Positions 46,005 through 57,640 of a DNA stretch of 64,000 nt are shown piece after piece. Source of the DNA: Corythucha ciliata (lineage: Eukaryota > Arthropoda > Insecta > Hemiptera > Tingidae); the NCBI GenBank assembly GCA_038030265.1, contig CM075941.1:3472001-3536000 (forward strand). Reading direction: 5' to 3'. The position numbers and the translations under genes are program-made. Below the pieces are notes generated by a model. It saw only the letters and a list, made by a program, of their open reading frames with translations. It was not told where the DNA came from and did no database searches. How positions within the stretch are numbered: the first letter of the stretch is position 1; every line of letters starts with the position of its first letter.

Positions 46005-46745
46005 TTAGCCACGAATTAGCGTTTTACCTAATTTTACCCGCTAATTAGCGATTTTCTGCATTTGAGCCGCGAATGAGAGTTTTTCCCCAATTTTCGCATC
46101 GAATTAACGCTGTTTCTGAAGTTTATCCGCGGATTAGTGATTTTGTTCACTTCCAGCCATGACCTTCAGAAGCGACGAATTGGCGTTTTCTCCGTTTCAA
46201 CGGGTGCGAATTGGCGGTTTTTCCACACTTAGCGCTTCTTCTCAATGTTATCGGTGCACTATCGATTTTTCTCCATTTTTAGCTGCTAATGAGCAATTTT
46301 CCCCAAATTTAACCGAGAATTAGCATTTTCACCATTTTAGACGTGAATTAGCATGGTACGTAATTTTAACAGGGTGAATTACCAAATGCTTTTTCTATAC
46401 TCCATCCATGATTTTAGCACTTCTTCTCAATTTTAGCCACGAAGTGACGCGTTTTGCCGTGAATTAACAATTTTTTTTATTATTTAGCCGTAATTTAGCG
46501 CTTTTTCTGAATTTTGTCCGTGAATCAAAGATTTTTCTCAATTATTTCCGCCGTTAATTAGCCATTTATCTCAATTTCAGCCCTAAATCAGCGTTACTTT
46601 CAAATTTGGTACGGAAGTTGCATCCTAGGTACTTTTTCCCAATGTTGGGCACGAATATCAGAATTTTCCAAATTTTTAACCGTTTATTTACCCTGAGAAC
46701 ATAACCATTAGTGCGCCTTCTCAATTTTAGCCGGCTAAAAGGACC
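46005..46745 (+). repeat. Degenerate ~30-bp repeat, orientation A (long array)
   Basis: Units like AGCCACGAATTAGCGTTTT and TTTAGCCGTAATTTAGCGC recur about every 30 bp with heavy decay. A few reversed units follow at 46960-47050. This is the largest copy outside the hAT element. Confidence 0.75.
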
Positions 46746-47714
46746 TACAAACACTGGAGATCAGCTTATTTCGTCTGTTTGTACAGTACTTTTCGCTTGT
46801 TCCGCGTAAACAAGCTATTTCGCGAATACTTAGCCCCGAAATTCAAATTTCGCTAACATAAAGGTTAGAAAATTGCAATTTCACGTAAGTTCACGACCTG
46901 GATCTTGCAATTTTTCGAAGAAAGATGAAAAAAATGGATTTGTAGGTTTTAAAGCCTTGATTGATTGATTAGCCATAAATATTGAGAACAAGCGCTCATT
47001 GATTACTTAAAATATGAAAAATAGACCAATTGGAGTTATCCGAAGGCAACTTCGCGGACAATTCAGAGAAACTACGCTAACCACAAGTTTCTATAGACCC
47101 TGAACGGGACGAAGCGCAACGTCTTCAAAAAAAAAAAAAATAAACCAAGCACTCCGACACGCAGAGATTGCGAGCTTTGCCGGTGATTGCATACTCATAC
47201 TCAAACTTGTATAGCACTGCCGGCTTTCATTCTACAACCAGAGACGAATGGATCGAGAAGAGAAACACGATTGTACCTTTAAGAACCAGAGGGGATGAAA
47301 AAACAAATGAAACAAAAAAATTGAATGTCCAAATCCTTAGCCCTGCAAGAAGAGTCTTGCTGCTGTTTTTCAATCATCTATTTCTGTGAATGTTCAAGGC
47401 TAGACTGGAAAACGTTCATCTCATACATTTTTTTACTGCGATTCGTCATTTTTTAGGCGTTTTTCAGAAAAAAAATTGGATGGTTCAATTTGAACTTGAA
47501 ACATTAGTACGGAAGTGAAAAATAAATGGAGACGGAAAAGGGGAATGGTGGAGTGGAAGGGAGTTCAGAAGTTTCCCCCGTACGTCGCATGGTCAATCGA
47601 AGGTTCGGTCGCTATTCACTTGGATCGCCACCTGCGCTCGAAATCGGCCTCACTTTTTTCCCTGTTCAGATTCTCTTCTATAGAGTATTAAACCGCTCCC
47701 CGGAGACAACTAAC

Positions 47715-47761
47715 AATTAATAAATAGAAACCAACATGTGGTAACGTTGGAAACTACAACA
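47715..47761 (-). repeat. Gypsy LTR terminal fragment, inverted
   Basis: The reverse complement begins TGTTGTAGTTTCCAACGTTA and matches the LTR start at 45270. The match fades after about 47 bp, so this is a diverged solo LTR or LTR fragment in the opposite orientation. Confidence 0.6.
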
Positions 47762-47911
47762 GGGGGGACAGACCTCCTCGCGCCGCTGTTCTGAGAGGGC
47801 CCCCAGAAAAGCGTAAACATGAAAGAATGAAGATTTTTTAAGTTTCATCTCATGGATGGAGAATCGTGAAAAAGAGATGTGATATCCGTTTGGAACGCTT
47901 TGGCCCCTACC

Positions 47912-48102
47912 AATTGAAAATAACGCGGAGAAAAATAAAAGCTCAAAGGATTAAAAAAGATAAGAAAAGTTTCAAAATTGGATTTTTAACTCTCAAACCT
48001 CCAAAGACCTATGTAAACAATAATTTTTTTTTTTATGTAAACAAGCACATGGGATGTCAGGTGCAATCTTGAAGTCCGTCTGGTTCTTCGTTTGCTTCAA
48101 CA
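47912..48102 (-). repeat. Copia 3' LTR, about 191 bp
   Basis: Starts TGTTGAAGCAAACG on the minus strand after the purine tract. About 140 bp is shared with 50171-50313. Confidence 0.75.
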
Positions 48103-50160
48103 TTCCCCCTCAAACGAAATACCTGTAGACCATCTCTATGTTTCACGAATGAGGCGTTTGCCAACCCTTTAGTGAGGATATCTGCCAACTGCCTTCCGGT
48201 AGGGATGTGTTCGAGTACGAATTCCCCGGCTTGATACTTTTCTCGAACGAAGTGATAACGAACTTCAACATGCTTTGTTCGACGATGAAATTCCGGATTC
48301 TTCACGAGCTTGATAGTGCTTCTATTGTCCACATACAAAGTTGGCGAAATTTCGGCGCTTGAAATTTCCTCGAATAATCGTTTTAGCCAAACTATTTCTT
48401 TTGTAGCCTCACTTGCCGCTATGTGTTCCGCTTCGGTAGTACTCAAAGCAGTAGTAGCTTGCTTCCTACTAGTCCATGAAATGGCACCACCTCCAAAAGT
48501 TGTAACGACTCCGGTTCTAGAACGACGTGTACTTAGGTCGTTGGCGAAATCACTGTCTGAAAAACATTTCAGCTCAGGTGGCGCACCAGACTTATACAGG
48601 TAGACCCATGTCTAGCGTGCCATTCAGATATTTGAAAATTCGTTTAACAGCGTTCCAATCTGACCTCCTTGGCTTGTCTAGCACTTCAGACGCAACGCTG
48701 ACAGCAAACATCAGATCCGGTCGAGTTGTCATGGTCAAATAAAGAAGGCTTCCTACAGCTTCTCTGTACGGAATTCTTTCTTCGAGTGGCGGATCTTGGT
48801 CCTCCCGATAAATCATCTTCTCACAGGGCGTTGAAACTGAATTAGACTCTTCCATCCGAAATTTCGAAATAATATTCTTGGTGTATGACTCTTGACTCAC
48901 GAAAATCGAACCATTCTTCAATTTTGAAATCTGAATGCCCAAAAAGGTGTCCAGATTTCCCGTCGTGATCTTGAATTCTTCTTTCAATTTTTGTAACAAA
49001 TCTTGAATTTCATTTTTATCCCCGACAATAATTCCATCATCGACGTAAATTCCGACCATAAGTTTTCGACCTTCTGTACAATACTTGATGAAAAGACATG
49101 GATCCGCCTGACTTGATGTTAAACCCAAAGACTCGATGAATCGGACGAAACGTTGGTTCCAGCATCTAGGAGACTGTTTCAGCCCGTAAATACTACGATT
49201 TAGCCTGCAGACCCTGTCACTACCATCATTGAAGCCCTCAGGCTGTTCCATATACACTTCTTCTTTCAGCTCTCCGTAAAGAAAGGCTGTCTGAACATCG
49301 AATTGCCCAAGCTCGTACTTCTCGGCTGCTGCTACGCTTAAAAGTGCCCTAACTGTGTCAAAACGGGCAACTGGACTGAAGGTTTGATCGAAGTCAACAC
49401 CGTACTCCTGAGTGAATCCCTTGGCAACCAAGCGTGCCTTATAGCGTTCGATAGCACCGCTGGGTTTCTTCTTGATTTTTAACACCCATTTATTAGGGAT
49501 CACCTTCTTATCTTTTGGGCGGTCTACCAAAGTCCACGTATTATTTTCGGCTAAGGAGTTGAGTTCTTGTTGCATAGCTTCTTTCCAACGTTCCTTTTCA
49601 TTTGATTTGTTGACTTGAGCAAAAGATAGATTTTTTGTGAGCAAAACGTAGTTATTAACCAAAAACGAGGGCATTCTGCTTTCACGCGTACGCCGACGAA
49701 GATTAAATTCTTGAGGCAGTTCTTCTATGTCATGGGATGCGTTTAAATTTTCTGACTCATCTTGAGTCCTTTTGATTGTTGCTAGTATCTCCCTTGTCAC
49801 ACCACTCTTCTCACAATCAACAGTTGAAATATTGAACTCAGCCGATGGCACCTCATTTTGTTGACTCTTCCGTCCACTTTCGGGGGCTAACGAAGACCTT
49901 AGCATTGATTTCGATTGAATCTGCCCCTCTTCTGGATTTAAAGACCCTTTTGAGAAGATAACATCTCGTGACAATATGACTTTGTTTCTTGACAAATCCC
50001 AGACCCGATACCCGCTGTGATAGTCATTGCAGTAACCCAATGAAAATGCATTCTATGCTCTTTTTGTCCAACTTCTTTCTGTTGCATTTAGGCACGTGCG
50101 TATAGCATTTGGTGCCAAAAATTTGGAAATTGTTGATCTTCGCCCATACTTCAATAGGAG
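48057..50160 (-). pseudogene. Copia pol: integrase C-terminus, RT and RNase H
   Basis: From about 50160 the minus strand encodes the integrase tail (SPIEVWAKINNFQIFGTKCY, IECIFIGYC). Then come the linker and complete copia RT: NKWVLKIKKKPSG, YKARLVAKGFTQEYGVDFDQ, FDVQTAFLYGELKEEVYMEQ, IYGLKQSPRCWNQRF, and catalytic YVDDGIIVGDKNE. After MGL near 48595 a one-base frame change leads into RNase H: FSDSDFANDLSTRRS, LSTTEAEHIAASEATKEIVW, LYVDNRSTIKLVK, HVEVRYHFVREKY, LADILTKGL. The frame runs past a GAGGGGGAA purine tract into the LTR. RT motifs look intact, so one frameshift and the 5' deletion are the main defects. Confidence 0.9.
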
Positions 50161-50170
50161 ATTTGTTTTT

Positions 50171-50313
50171 CCAATTTCAAAATTGGATTTTTAACTCTCA
50201 AACCTCCAAAGAGCTATGTAAACAATATTTTTTTTTTTTTTTTTAATGTAAACAAACACATGGGATGTCAGGTGCAATCTTGAAGTCCGTCTGGTTCTTC
50301 GTTTGCTTCAACA
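50171..50313 (-). repeat. Copia 5' LTR, truncated by the internal deletion
   Basis: Matches the 3' LTR from TGTTGAAGC to CCAATTTTGAAA and then switches at about 50171 to integrase coding sequence. Confidence 0.75.
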
Positions 50314-50476
50314 CTACCGACAAAATCCATTCGTCTAGGAGAATAGAACACATCACCGTGGAGCGTGGAGGTCCGCCAACTGACCCTGCTATATCGTGTG
50401 AACGTTCCTGGCGGTGCGTGGAGGAGCCCTCATAGTACAGGCACGCCTGTATGAAATTTTTTTTTATTTTTTTTTT

Positions 50477-51342
50477 AGTGCATTTCATTCTGAAAATGCA
50501 CTATTGGTCTCGTCGTAATGGTGGCAAACATGGGTCATGTAATGTTTTTTTCACGTTTCAGAACCTCTACAACACGAATTCAGTGGTCTCCAGGATTCAT
50601 ATAATACATATATATATATAACTTTATACATGGATGTATATTTATATATTTATTGGTTGATCTATTTATAATATTATGGCCGTTTTCTTGTTAGCACGAT
50701 AACTCTCGAAGAAATCAATTTAGCGGAACGCGCTTTGGCACAAAAATCAATAGTTATAAGACCCCGGTCGGTATTGCATTTGGGCCCAATCGATCGTGTT
50801 AGAGGGGGGGGGGGAGTTGGGCTTGAAATGGTCAAAAAATCACTAAAAATCACCAGTTGATTCTAGAAGCATCATATTCGGTACGTATACTCCATGCTAG
50901 ACTAGCCTTTGATTCCCATTTTAATTGTTTGAAAAAGTCAAGGTGGAGGGGGTAGTGCCCCCGGAGTGGAAGTGTGTGGTCTTGTTAGCACGATAACTTT
51001 CGAAGAAATAATTTAGCGGAACGCACTTTGGCACAAAAATCAGTAGTCATACGACCTCGTTTGGTATTGCATTGGGCCAAATCGGTCTACTTGGTTGGGG
51101 GGGGGGGCTAATGTGGCTTGAACTGTTAAAAAAAATCACTAGAAATCACCAGTTGATTCCAGAAGCATTATATTACGATGATTTCATTTTGAAGTAGCCT
51201 TTGATTCCCAATAAGTTCTGCTTAAACAAACCCGGCAGCAAACAGTACGATGGAGGGTCAAACATTAACGAAACAAATCATGGTCTCAACATTACTACTT
51301 CTGGGACGGCTTAGGGTATCCATATACAAAATGAAATGCACT
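50477..51342. mobile_element. 866-bp TIR element with internal ~294-bp tandem duplication
   Basis: AGTGCATTTCATTCTG at 50477 is inverted as CAAAATGAAATGCACT ending at 51342 (one mismatch in 16). Inside, units starting TCTTGTTAGCACGATAAC at 50686 and 50980 share GGCACAAAAATCA, a G10-12 run, AAATCACCAGTTGATTC and GCCTTTGATTCCCA. No coding region. Target duplication not found. Confidence 0.65.
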
Positions 51343-51486
51343 CTTTCCGACCGCCAGCTGCCGGAGCGAAATTTTTTTTTATTAACATAGTACAACTTTC
51401 AGTATTTTAACACTATACCAAAGTCATATGGAAAACCAAGTTATTCGACTCGAAAAAAAAAGTGAATTTTTTTGTGGGTTGGGAAA

Positions 51487-52400
51487 TTTGCTCCCGTTGA
51501 TATAATAAAAAGGCTAAAACCCGCCAAATTCAAAAAAATATATTTTCGAAGAGGAGGCGAATGTTCAATCAATAATGTTGATAAAAATAATCAGTAAAGG
51601 AGAGGAAATAAACTATAAATTCGCTGGGCTCCAATAATGATTTATTCAGTTTCAAGAGGTCCGGTTTTTGTAGAGATGCTGATAAAGAATGTCCCCCCTC
51701 CTTATTGCTGCTGACCCGTCTCTACCCAGAAAAAATTTTGTGGCTCGGTGTCATGTCGGTGCAAACTAATGTACTATTCAACATTTACATTACACCCAAT
51801 AGGGAAAAATCAGTTGCGTCCTTCGCTTCCCATGTAGTCCTTTCATTCGAAATTGATTCCGGCTCCTCATAATATGCAAGTGCAAACTTGCATATGGCCA
51901 CCGTAAAACAAACAAAACTTGTGAATAAGGGGCCAATGCGTTCAGGAATGATGAGGTTGGGCATGAAAGAGATGGACAGAAGTTGTTAAAATCGTAATTT
52001 TTCAGATTTTGCCACATTGAGTTTCATTACTATTATATGACGACCGTAATTTCCACATATGCGGGGAGAACAAACTCCTTGGGAGGCTAATCAGCCAAGC
52101 TCCTCATGGTGTCTCCTGTGTAACGCGGGTAGGCTTCCTTTCACTTATCATAGTAAGCTATGGGATGGAGCGAATACGTATAGGAACATTTGCTCCTGTT
52201 GGGATAAAAGAAGGGCTAAAACTCGCCAAATACAAAAAAAAAAAATTTTCAGATAAGAGGCGAATAATAATAAATATTTTATTTCATTATAGAAAAACGT
52301 TGATTTTCTGAACTATAATAGTTAGTTATTTAATTTAAAAAAGGCCCGGTTTTTGCCGGGATGCAGAAAAAGGATGCCGGGCGTCGAAAACGATAACTAG
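51487..52400 (+). repeat. Divergent direct repeats ~702 bp apart
   Basis: TTTGCTCCCGTTG...AAAGGCTAAAACCCGCCAAAT at 51487 recurs as TTTGCTCCTGTTGGG...GGGCTAAAACTCGCCAAAT at 52189, with further matches such as GAGGCGAAT and CCCGGTTTTTG / TCCGGTTTTTG. Confidence 0.6.
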
Positions 52401-52813
52401 AGAGTTCAACAGTTGATACAGTTGAACATTTTCATTTGCACTGCTCTCGATGTGCGGTAGGTGTACTATTTTTCAACAGACTTGAAGAGGCTCTTGAACC
52501 ATCTAATGTAGGCGCTATCATGAAATTTATACGCAATCATAGATCCCAAAAGCCCTGAAAAACCAGCACAAAAAATCATGCCATAGATATTCTGAATGAA
52601 AGCAGAACTTATCTGATGTTAAGAGAAGAACGCCTTCGAAGAACTAGGTATCTACTGCGTGGGAATCAGGCAAAAGAAAACTTTAAAACAGGATACATGT
52701 GCTAGATGGAACTCAAGGAAACAATACAACACGAGACCTATACGTCACTCAAGCTACGAGTACTATACATACATGAATATGTACAGCTAATTAACGGCCT
52801 CGTTAGACCCAAA

Positions 52814-52849
<36 letters not shown>
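52814..52849 (+). repeat. (AAT)n microsatellite
   Basis: About twelve uninterrupted AAT units. Confidence 0.95.
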
Positions 52850-54607
52850 TATAATGATATTAACAACCAAAACATTTAAATCTATTGATATGATGGAATA
52901 GTTCAAAAGATCGGGTGGAATTCAGTTAAGCGTCAGATAGCCGAGACTTCAGGCTCAGAGCATATGGCAGATCTTCGAATAGGTTCGCAACGATATCACA
53001 TTGACTGAACAATCATTATTAAGCCAAGCGATTTTGTCTCATGAAACAAAACTGTCAGCTCGCATCGTGGTTCTTGATTTTTGCAGCCTTGAATGCACGT
53101 CTGTGGTCGCGCCTCGCTACTCTGAAAGTGACTCTTCCTACGCAATGGCCTAGCAGCATTTATCAATAGAGAGACAAGCATTTATACGAAGATCGCGTCT
53201 CACAATTGCTAGCTATTGAAGAAGAAAAAAAAGAAGAGAGAAAAAAATAATGAAAATTAAAAGTAATGAAATATGCTATTTTGGTACCTGAATATTATAT
53301 ATACAGGGTGTTCCAGGAGGAAACGACAATACTTCCACATGTTGTACTACTAAGTAGGGCGAACCAAAATGACTATATGGACATGGGGTCGGAAACGCTT
53401 TGTTTCAGAGTTACAGGGAATTTAGTGTTTTTTAAGCCAATTCACCTCTTTACCACAAAAAGCTGTCTTAACGGACTAACCGTTCAACATAGAACAAAAT
53501 AAACTTCATTTCTGAAAAGAGCTCAAAATTTAACTTTGGAAAAATCAGGAATAACACATTAAAATCGTCTTTATGTACGTTTAGTTATTTTTGGAAAAAT
53601 CGAAACAGTGTTACGTTGAATTTTCGTGTTTCTTTCAGAAGCGAATTTCGCTCAATCTTCAGCTGGTCGGGCATTGACCAATTATTGTAAAAACATGCTC
53701 ATTATGTGAGCTTTCAATTGACGTAAGAAAATTGAAAGTCGGTTGAATTTTTACTGAGATATGACACGAAAGGTTCGGAAAAACAGTGTAAAATCGTCAA
53801 AATAAGCCATGTTGCAACTGTCAGGTAAAATCCCCAAAAATTGTTTTCGACGTCAAAATAACCCCAAAATTCAAAGAAACAGTTTATTTAAGAAAAATAA
53901 GTGCACCATGTCCATCATCATCATCATCATCTCCCACCACTTTCACTAGTAAATACTCGTTAATTAGTTTTTCATGTATCCTTCCGTGATTATTTTAGTT
54001 CAAAATTTATTTTTCTGGTACAAATTATATCATACGCGTGAATCCCTTCAATTATCATACAAAAACGTCTGAAAAATAGCACCAGACGAAAACTAGAAGG
54101 AATCAGACCAGTTAATTTGTTTAATAATTGATTATTTGATAGTGAAAGTGGTGGGAGATGATGATGCTGATGGACATGGTGCATTGATTTTTCTTAAACA
54201 AACTGTTTCTTTGAATTTTGGGGTTATTTTGACGTCGAAAACAATTTTTGGGGATTTTACCTGACAGTTGCAATATGGCTTATTTTGACGATTTTGCACT
54301 GTTTTTCCGAACCTTTCGTGTCATATCTCAGTAAAAATTCAACCAATTTTCAATTTTCTTACGTCAATTGAAAGCTCACATAATGGGCATGTTTTTACAA
54401 TAATTGGTCAATGCCCGACCAACTGAAGATTGAGTGAAATTCGCCTCTGAAAGAAACACGAAAATTCAACGTAACACTTTTTCGATTTTTCCAAAAATAA
54501 CTAAACGTACATAAAGACGATTTTAATGTGTGTTATTCCTGATTTTTCCAAAGTTAAATTTTGTGCTCTTTTCAGAAATGAAGTTTATTTTGTTCTATGT
54601 TGAACGG

Positions 54608-55224
54608 TGTTCAGGCAAGAGAGAATTATTAAGGCGTTTCATCCAGCCGTTCAAAATTCTCCGTTTTGCCTTCAAAATCATTTATAAATTAATAACTGTT
54701 TTAATTCACCCCCCCCCCCCTCTATCGACATATATGAAGACACATGTGGAAGAAAAATTGTAATATATTCGTTTTCGAGCCTTTTCAACTCAACAACATC
54801 GTCGTTGCTGTCGTCAATCGTTCCAACGACCACGTCAACCGGCTAACTGCAGCTAGTGGGCTGGTTAACCTTTTTTTTGTCATTTATACTCCGACGTTCG
54901 TCTTCATACACTTCGTCGTTCGTTTTACACTCCGACCTTCGTCGTCATACGCTCCGTCGTTCATCGTCCCGACACTCCGTCGCTTCTACGTTAATTCCGT
55001 CGCTCGTCATCGCGACACTCCATCGTCAGAAATCTTTTCGTCTGCGACTTTCATCTTTTTCTCGCAATCTACTCCGTCGCCCGTCATTACATCGTGACAC
55101 CCCGTCGTCCTGACTATTTGCAACCTGTTCTTCGTTCCAAGTAAAATTAAAACAGTTGTTCAAATTCTTTACATATTTATTCTTTACAGTCCAAATTCAC
55201 CGGTCCACTAAACAAGTGTGGCCA
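54608..55224 (+). repeat. BEL/Pao 5' LTR, 617 bp
   Basis: Same length and apparently same sequence as 57641-58257. Contains a C10 run and repeated CGTCGTTC/CTCCGTCG blocks that give spurious Arg/Ser-rich frames. Confidence 0.95.
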
Positions 55225-55349
55225 TTTTATGGTCCTCCAAGCCGCGGATAAAGCGCCTTCTTCGTTCATCTCAAACCTGAACGAATCGTCTTAACTTGAA
55301 GTAACTGTTTGTATCGTTCTGAACGTTTCCAAACCCTTCACTTGAAATC

Positions 55350-57476
55350 ATGAAACTTTCAGAGATAAAAACGGCGGTTGCAAAATTAAAATTTTATTTA
55401 AGCCGTCTTCAAATGGTGAGTTCGAAAGAGTTTCCAACTGATGCCGATTTTACGGTCGTTCGACAAATTCTTTTGGAAAAAACGGGCGTCGAAACAATCA
55501 TTTTCGATGTCATTGGATGTGACAATCGACCGGAGGGTATGTCAGAATCAGATCTCATTGATTATTTGAACCAATTTTATGATGAATGCTCGAACCTTCA
55601 GGTTCTGTCAGACAATCACGATCATAGGTATCTTCATTCTCGCTCTGTTGTCTCCACCCCTCGTAACATTTCTCGTAGGTCCTCCGTAAACGATGTTTCA
55701 AACGTTAATGAGTTGACTAATCCCGAGTCATCATTATTATGTGATCCTGTCATTCCTCATCCATCCATCGAAAATCCTAATAATGTTCCTCCTCCAACCG
55801 TCGAAAATCCTAGTAACGTTCCTCCTCCATCCTCTGTTGCTATTCCCACTGTTCCATTGGTAAATCCCCCGGAACCTCAAATCATAAATCCTGCGCCCGG
55901 TTCATCTTCTGAATTTAGACAAAATAATTTAAATTCAATTCTACCTCGTATCGAAATTCCAATTTTCCAATCTAAAAATTTAGAAGATTGGATCAATTTC
56001 AAGTCGTTATTTACATCAATTGTCATCGAAAATCGCAATCTGTCCAACGTGGAAAAATTACATTTCTTACGTACTTCCGTCAAAGGGGAAGCTTTAACAA
56101 TTATTGAATCATTACCCATTGAAAATAAAAATTTCCTAATAGCCTGGGAGAGTCTGATCAACCATTATGATCGTCCCAGAGCAACGGCTACCGGCTATTT
56201 GTCTAAAATAGTCAACCAAGGGCCTGTTTGTGGTGACGCTAATTCTCTTTCATGGTTCGTCACAAATATTAAAACTCATGTCAACGCCCTTCGATCCCTA
56301 GGACTCCCTGTAGATTTTTGGGATTTCTTCCTTAACTATCTGGTTCTCAATAAATTAGATAACCACACCAGAGAACTATTCGAAACATCCAATAAAGACA
56401 ATTTCCCTTCATTTTCAAATCTTATTACTTTTTTGGAAAATCGTATTCGTTCGTTACAGTCGTCGGAATTGTTCACATCAAAATTTAATAGCCCCCCTTT
56501 GTCACAATCATATTTACAAACAAATGAATCTGTTATAAGAAAATGTGAGATGTGCTGTTTCGATCATAAGCTGTTCCAGTGTTCCGTATTCTTAAAGCTC
56601 CCACCAAAAGATAGATTCAACTGGATAAAAGACAAAAATTTCTGTACCAATTGTCTTGGGACAAATCATAATCGTTCAAAATGTATGAGCAAACAAGTTT
56701 GCAGACTATGCAAGTCTAAACATAATACACTTCTTCACATTAACACAGCTTCATCTAACTCTCCCCATCAAACACATACTCACACGTCGTTTTCAGTCAA
56801 TCCTGTAAATTCATCAACACCAAATTGTTTTCCTTCTTTTGCAAATAATCCGGTAACTCTTCTTCCCACGGCCTTGATTGACTTATATTCTACTGATGGA
56901 AGTAAATTGATTGTCAGAGCTCTAGTCGATACAGGAAGTCAACATTCCTTTATTTTAAATTCCGTAGTCGACAAATTAAACTTGAAACGACAAAACGTAA
57001 AGTTATCAGTAAAGGGACTTTCGGGAAAGAATACAATTAACATCAAGCATAAAGTAGCTGTTGATATCTCCCCCTTGAACCAGCAAATTCCACAGATAAA
57101 TGGTAACGCATTATGTGTTGATAATATTTCAGGGGATTTACCTTCCCAACCATTAAAAGTAGAGCTGTGGGATCATGTGAAAGATCTCAGTTTAGCTGAT
57201 CCCAGTTTCCCCATTCCTTCCCAAATTGAATTATTGCTTGGCGCCGATATCATCCCCCATATCTTCAAAGGAGGATACAGGTCGGGTCCCATTGGTAGTC
57301 CGATTGCGATTGAAACAATTTTCGGATGGATTTTATCAGGCCCAGCCAATCCTTTTTCGTCCCACTTCCAATATCAGAAGAACAAACCGAAGTCCAATAA
57401 TATGACCAATCGCCGATCTCATCAGTGTCAGTCTCGTCGTTTCCAAGGTTCAGTAGTCAATGAGTATCGTCTGTAA
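55350..57476 (+). CDS. BEL/Pao Gag-protease polyprotein, 708 residues, no RT
   Basis: An uninterrupted frame starts with a coiled N-terminus (MKLSEIKTAVAKLKFYLSRL). A Pro-rich stretch with duplicated VENPNNVPPP / VENPSNVPPP follows. Then comes the DUF1759 gag region from about residue 200 (LPRIEIPIFQSKNLEDWINF, FLRTSVKGEALTIIESL). Zinc-knuckle motifs are CEMCCFDHKLFQC, CTNCLGTNHNRSKC and CRLCKSKHNTLLH. The retropepsin-like domain has its catalytic DTGSQHSFI at about residue 530, then LSLADPSFPIPSQIELLLGA and FGWILSGPA. In full BEL elements the RT follows here; this frame instead ends in a short basic tail at 57476, 164 bp before LTR 2. Both activities look intact. It could make particles and process Gag but would depend on another element for reverse transcription and integration. 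Confidence 0.93.
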   Translation: MKLSEIKTAVAKLKFYLSRLQMVSSKEFPTDADFTVVRQILLEKTGVETIIFDVIGCDNRPEGMSESDLIDYLNQFYDECSNLQVLSDNHDHRYLHSRSVVSTPRNISRRSSVNDVSNVNELTNPESSLLCDPVIPHPSIENPNNVPPPTVENPSNVPPPSSVAIPTVPLVNPPEPQIINPAPGSSSEFRQNNLNSILPRIEIPIFQSKNLEDWINFKSLFTSIVIENRNLSNVEKLHFLRTSVKGEALTIIESLPIENKNFLIAWESLINHYDRPRATATGYLSKIVNQGPVCGDANSLSWFVTNIKTHVNALRSLGLPVDFWDFFLNYLVLNKLDNHTRELFETSNKDNFPSFSNLITFLENRIRSLQSSELFTSKFNSPPLSQSYLQTNESVIRKCEMCCFDHKLFQCSVFLKLPPKDRFNWIKDKNFCTNCLGTNHNRSKCMSKQVCRLCKSKHNTLLHINTASSNSPHQTHTHTSFSVNPVNSSTPNCFPSFANNPVTLLPTALIDLYSTDGSKLIVRALVDTGSQHSFILNSVVDKLNLKRQNVKLSVKGLSGKNTINIKHKVAVDISPLNQQIPQINGNALCVDNISGDLPSQPLKVELWDHVKDLSLADPSFPIPSQIELLLGADIIPHIFKGGYRSGPIGSPIAIETIFGWILSGPANPFSSHFQYQKNKPKSNNMTNRRSHQCQSRRFQGSVVNEYRL

Positions 57477-57640
57477 ATCCTCTCCGGTATTATTGTTTCC
57501 CGATATTGGATTATTAACTCCTTCGAATTCAATCTAATTTGAATTAATCATTATCAAATTCTTGCTTTTCTTATTCCTTTTTTTTTCAGTTTACTTCTTC
57601 AAAACGTTCAGAAGCTACAGCGCTTCAGGGAGGGGCGGTA

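Larger units (their letters stand above)
47912..50313 (-). mobile_element. Copia LTR element, 5' internal region deleted
   Basis: LTR-like repeats lie at 47912-48102 (3' LTR on the minus strand) and 50171-50313 (5' LTR, incomplete). Possible 5-bp duplications CTACC lie at 47907-47911 and 50314-50318. The low-coordinate LTR end reads ...TCAATT on the minus strand, not ...CA, which makes that boundary less sure. The 5' LTR runs directly into the end of integrase, so gag, protease and the integrase core are deleted. Confidence 0.75.

Noticed and set aside
45763..46019. Open frames rich in Phe or Lys around 45763-46019
   Set aside because: They result from translating the T42 homopolymer.
54744..55113. 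Arg/Ser-rich frames at 54744-55113 and again at 57777-58146
   Set aside because: They are identical because they lie in the two LTR copies of the BEL element; CGTCGTTC repeats cause them.
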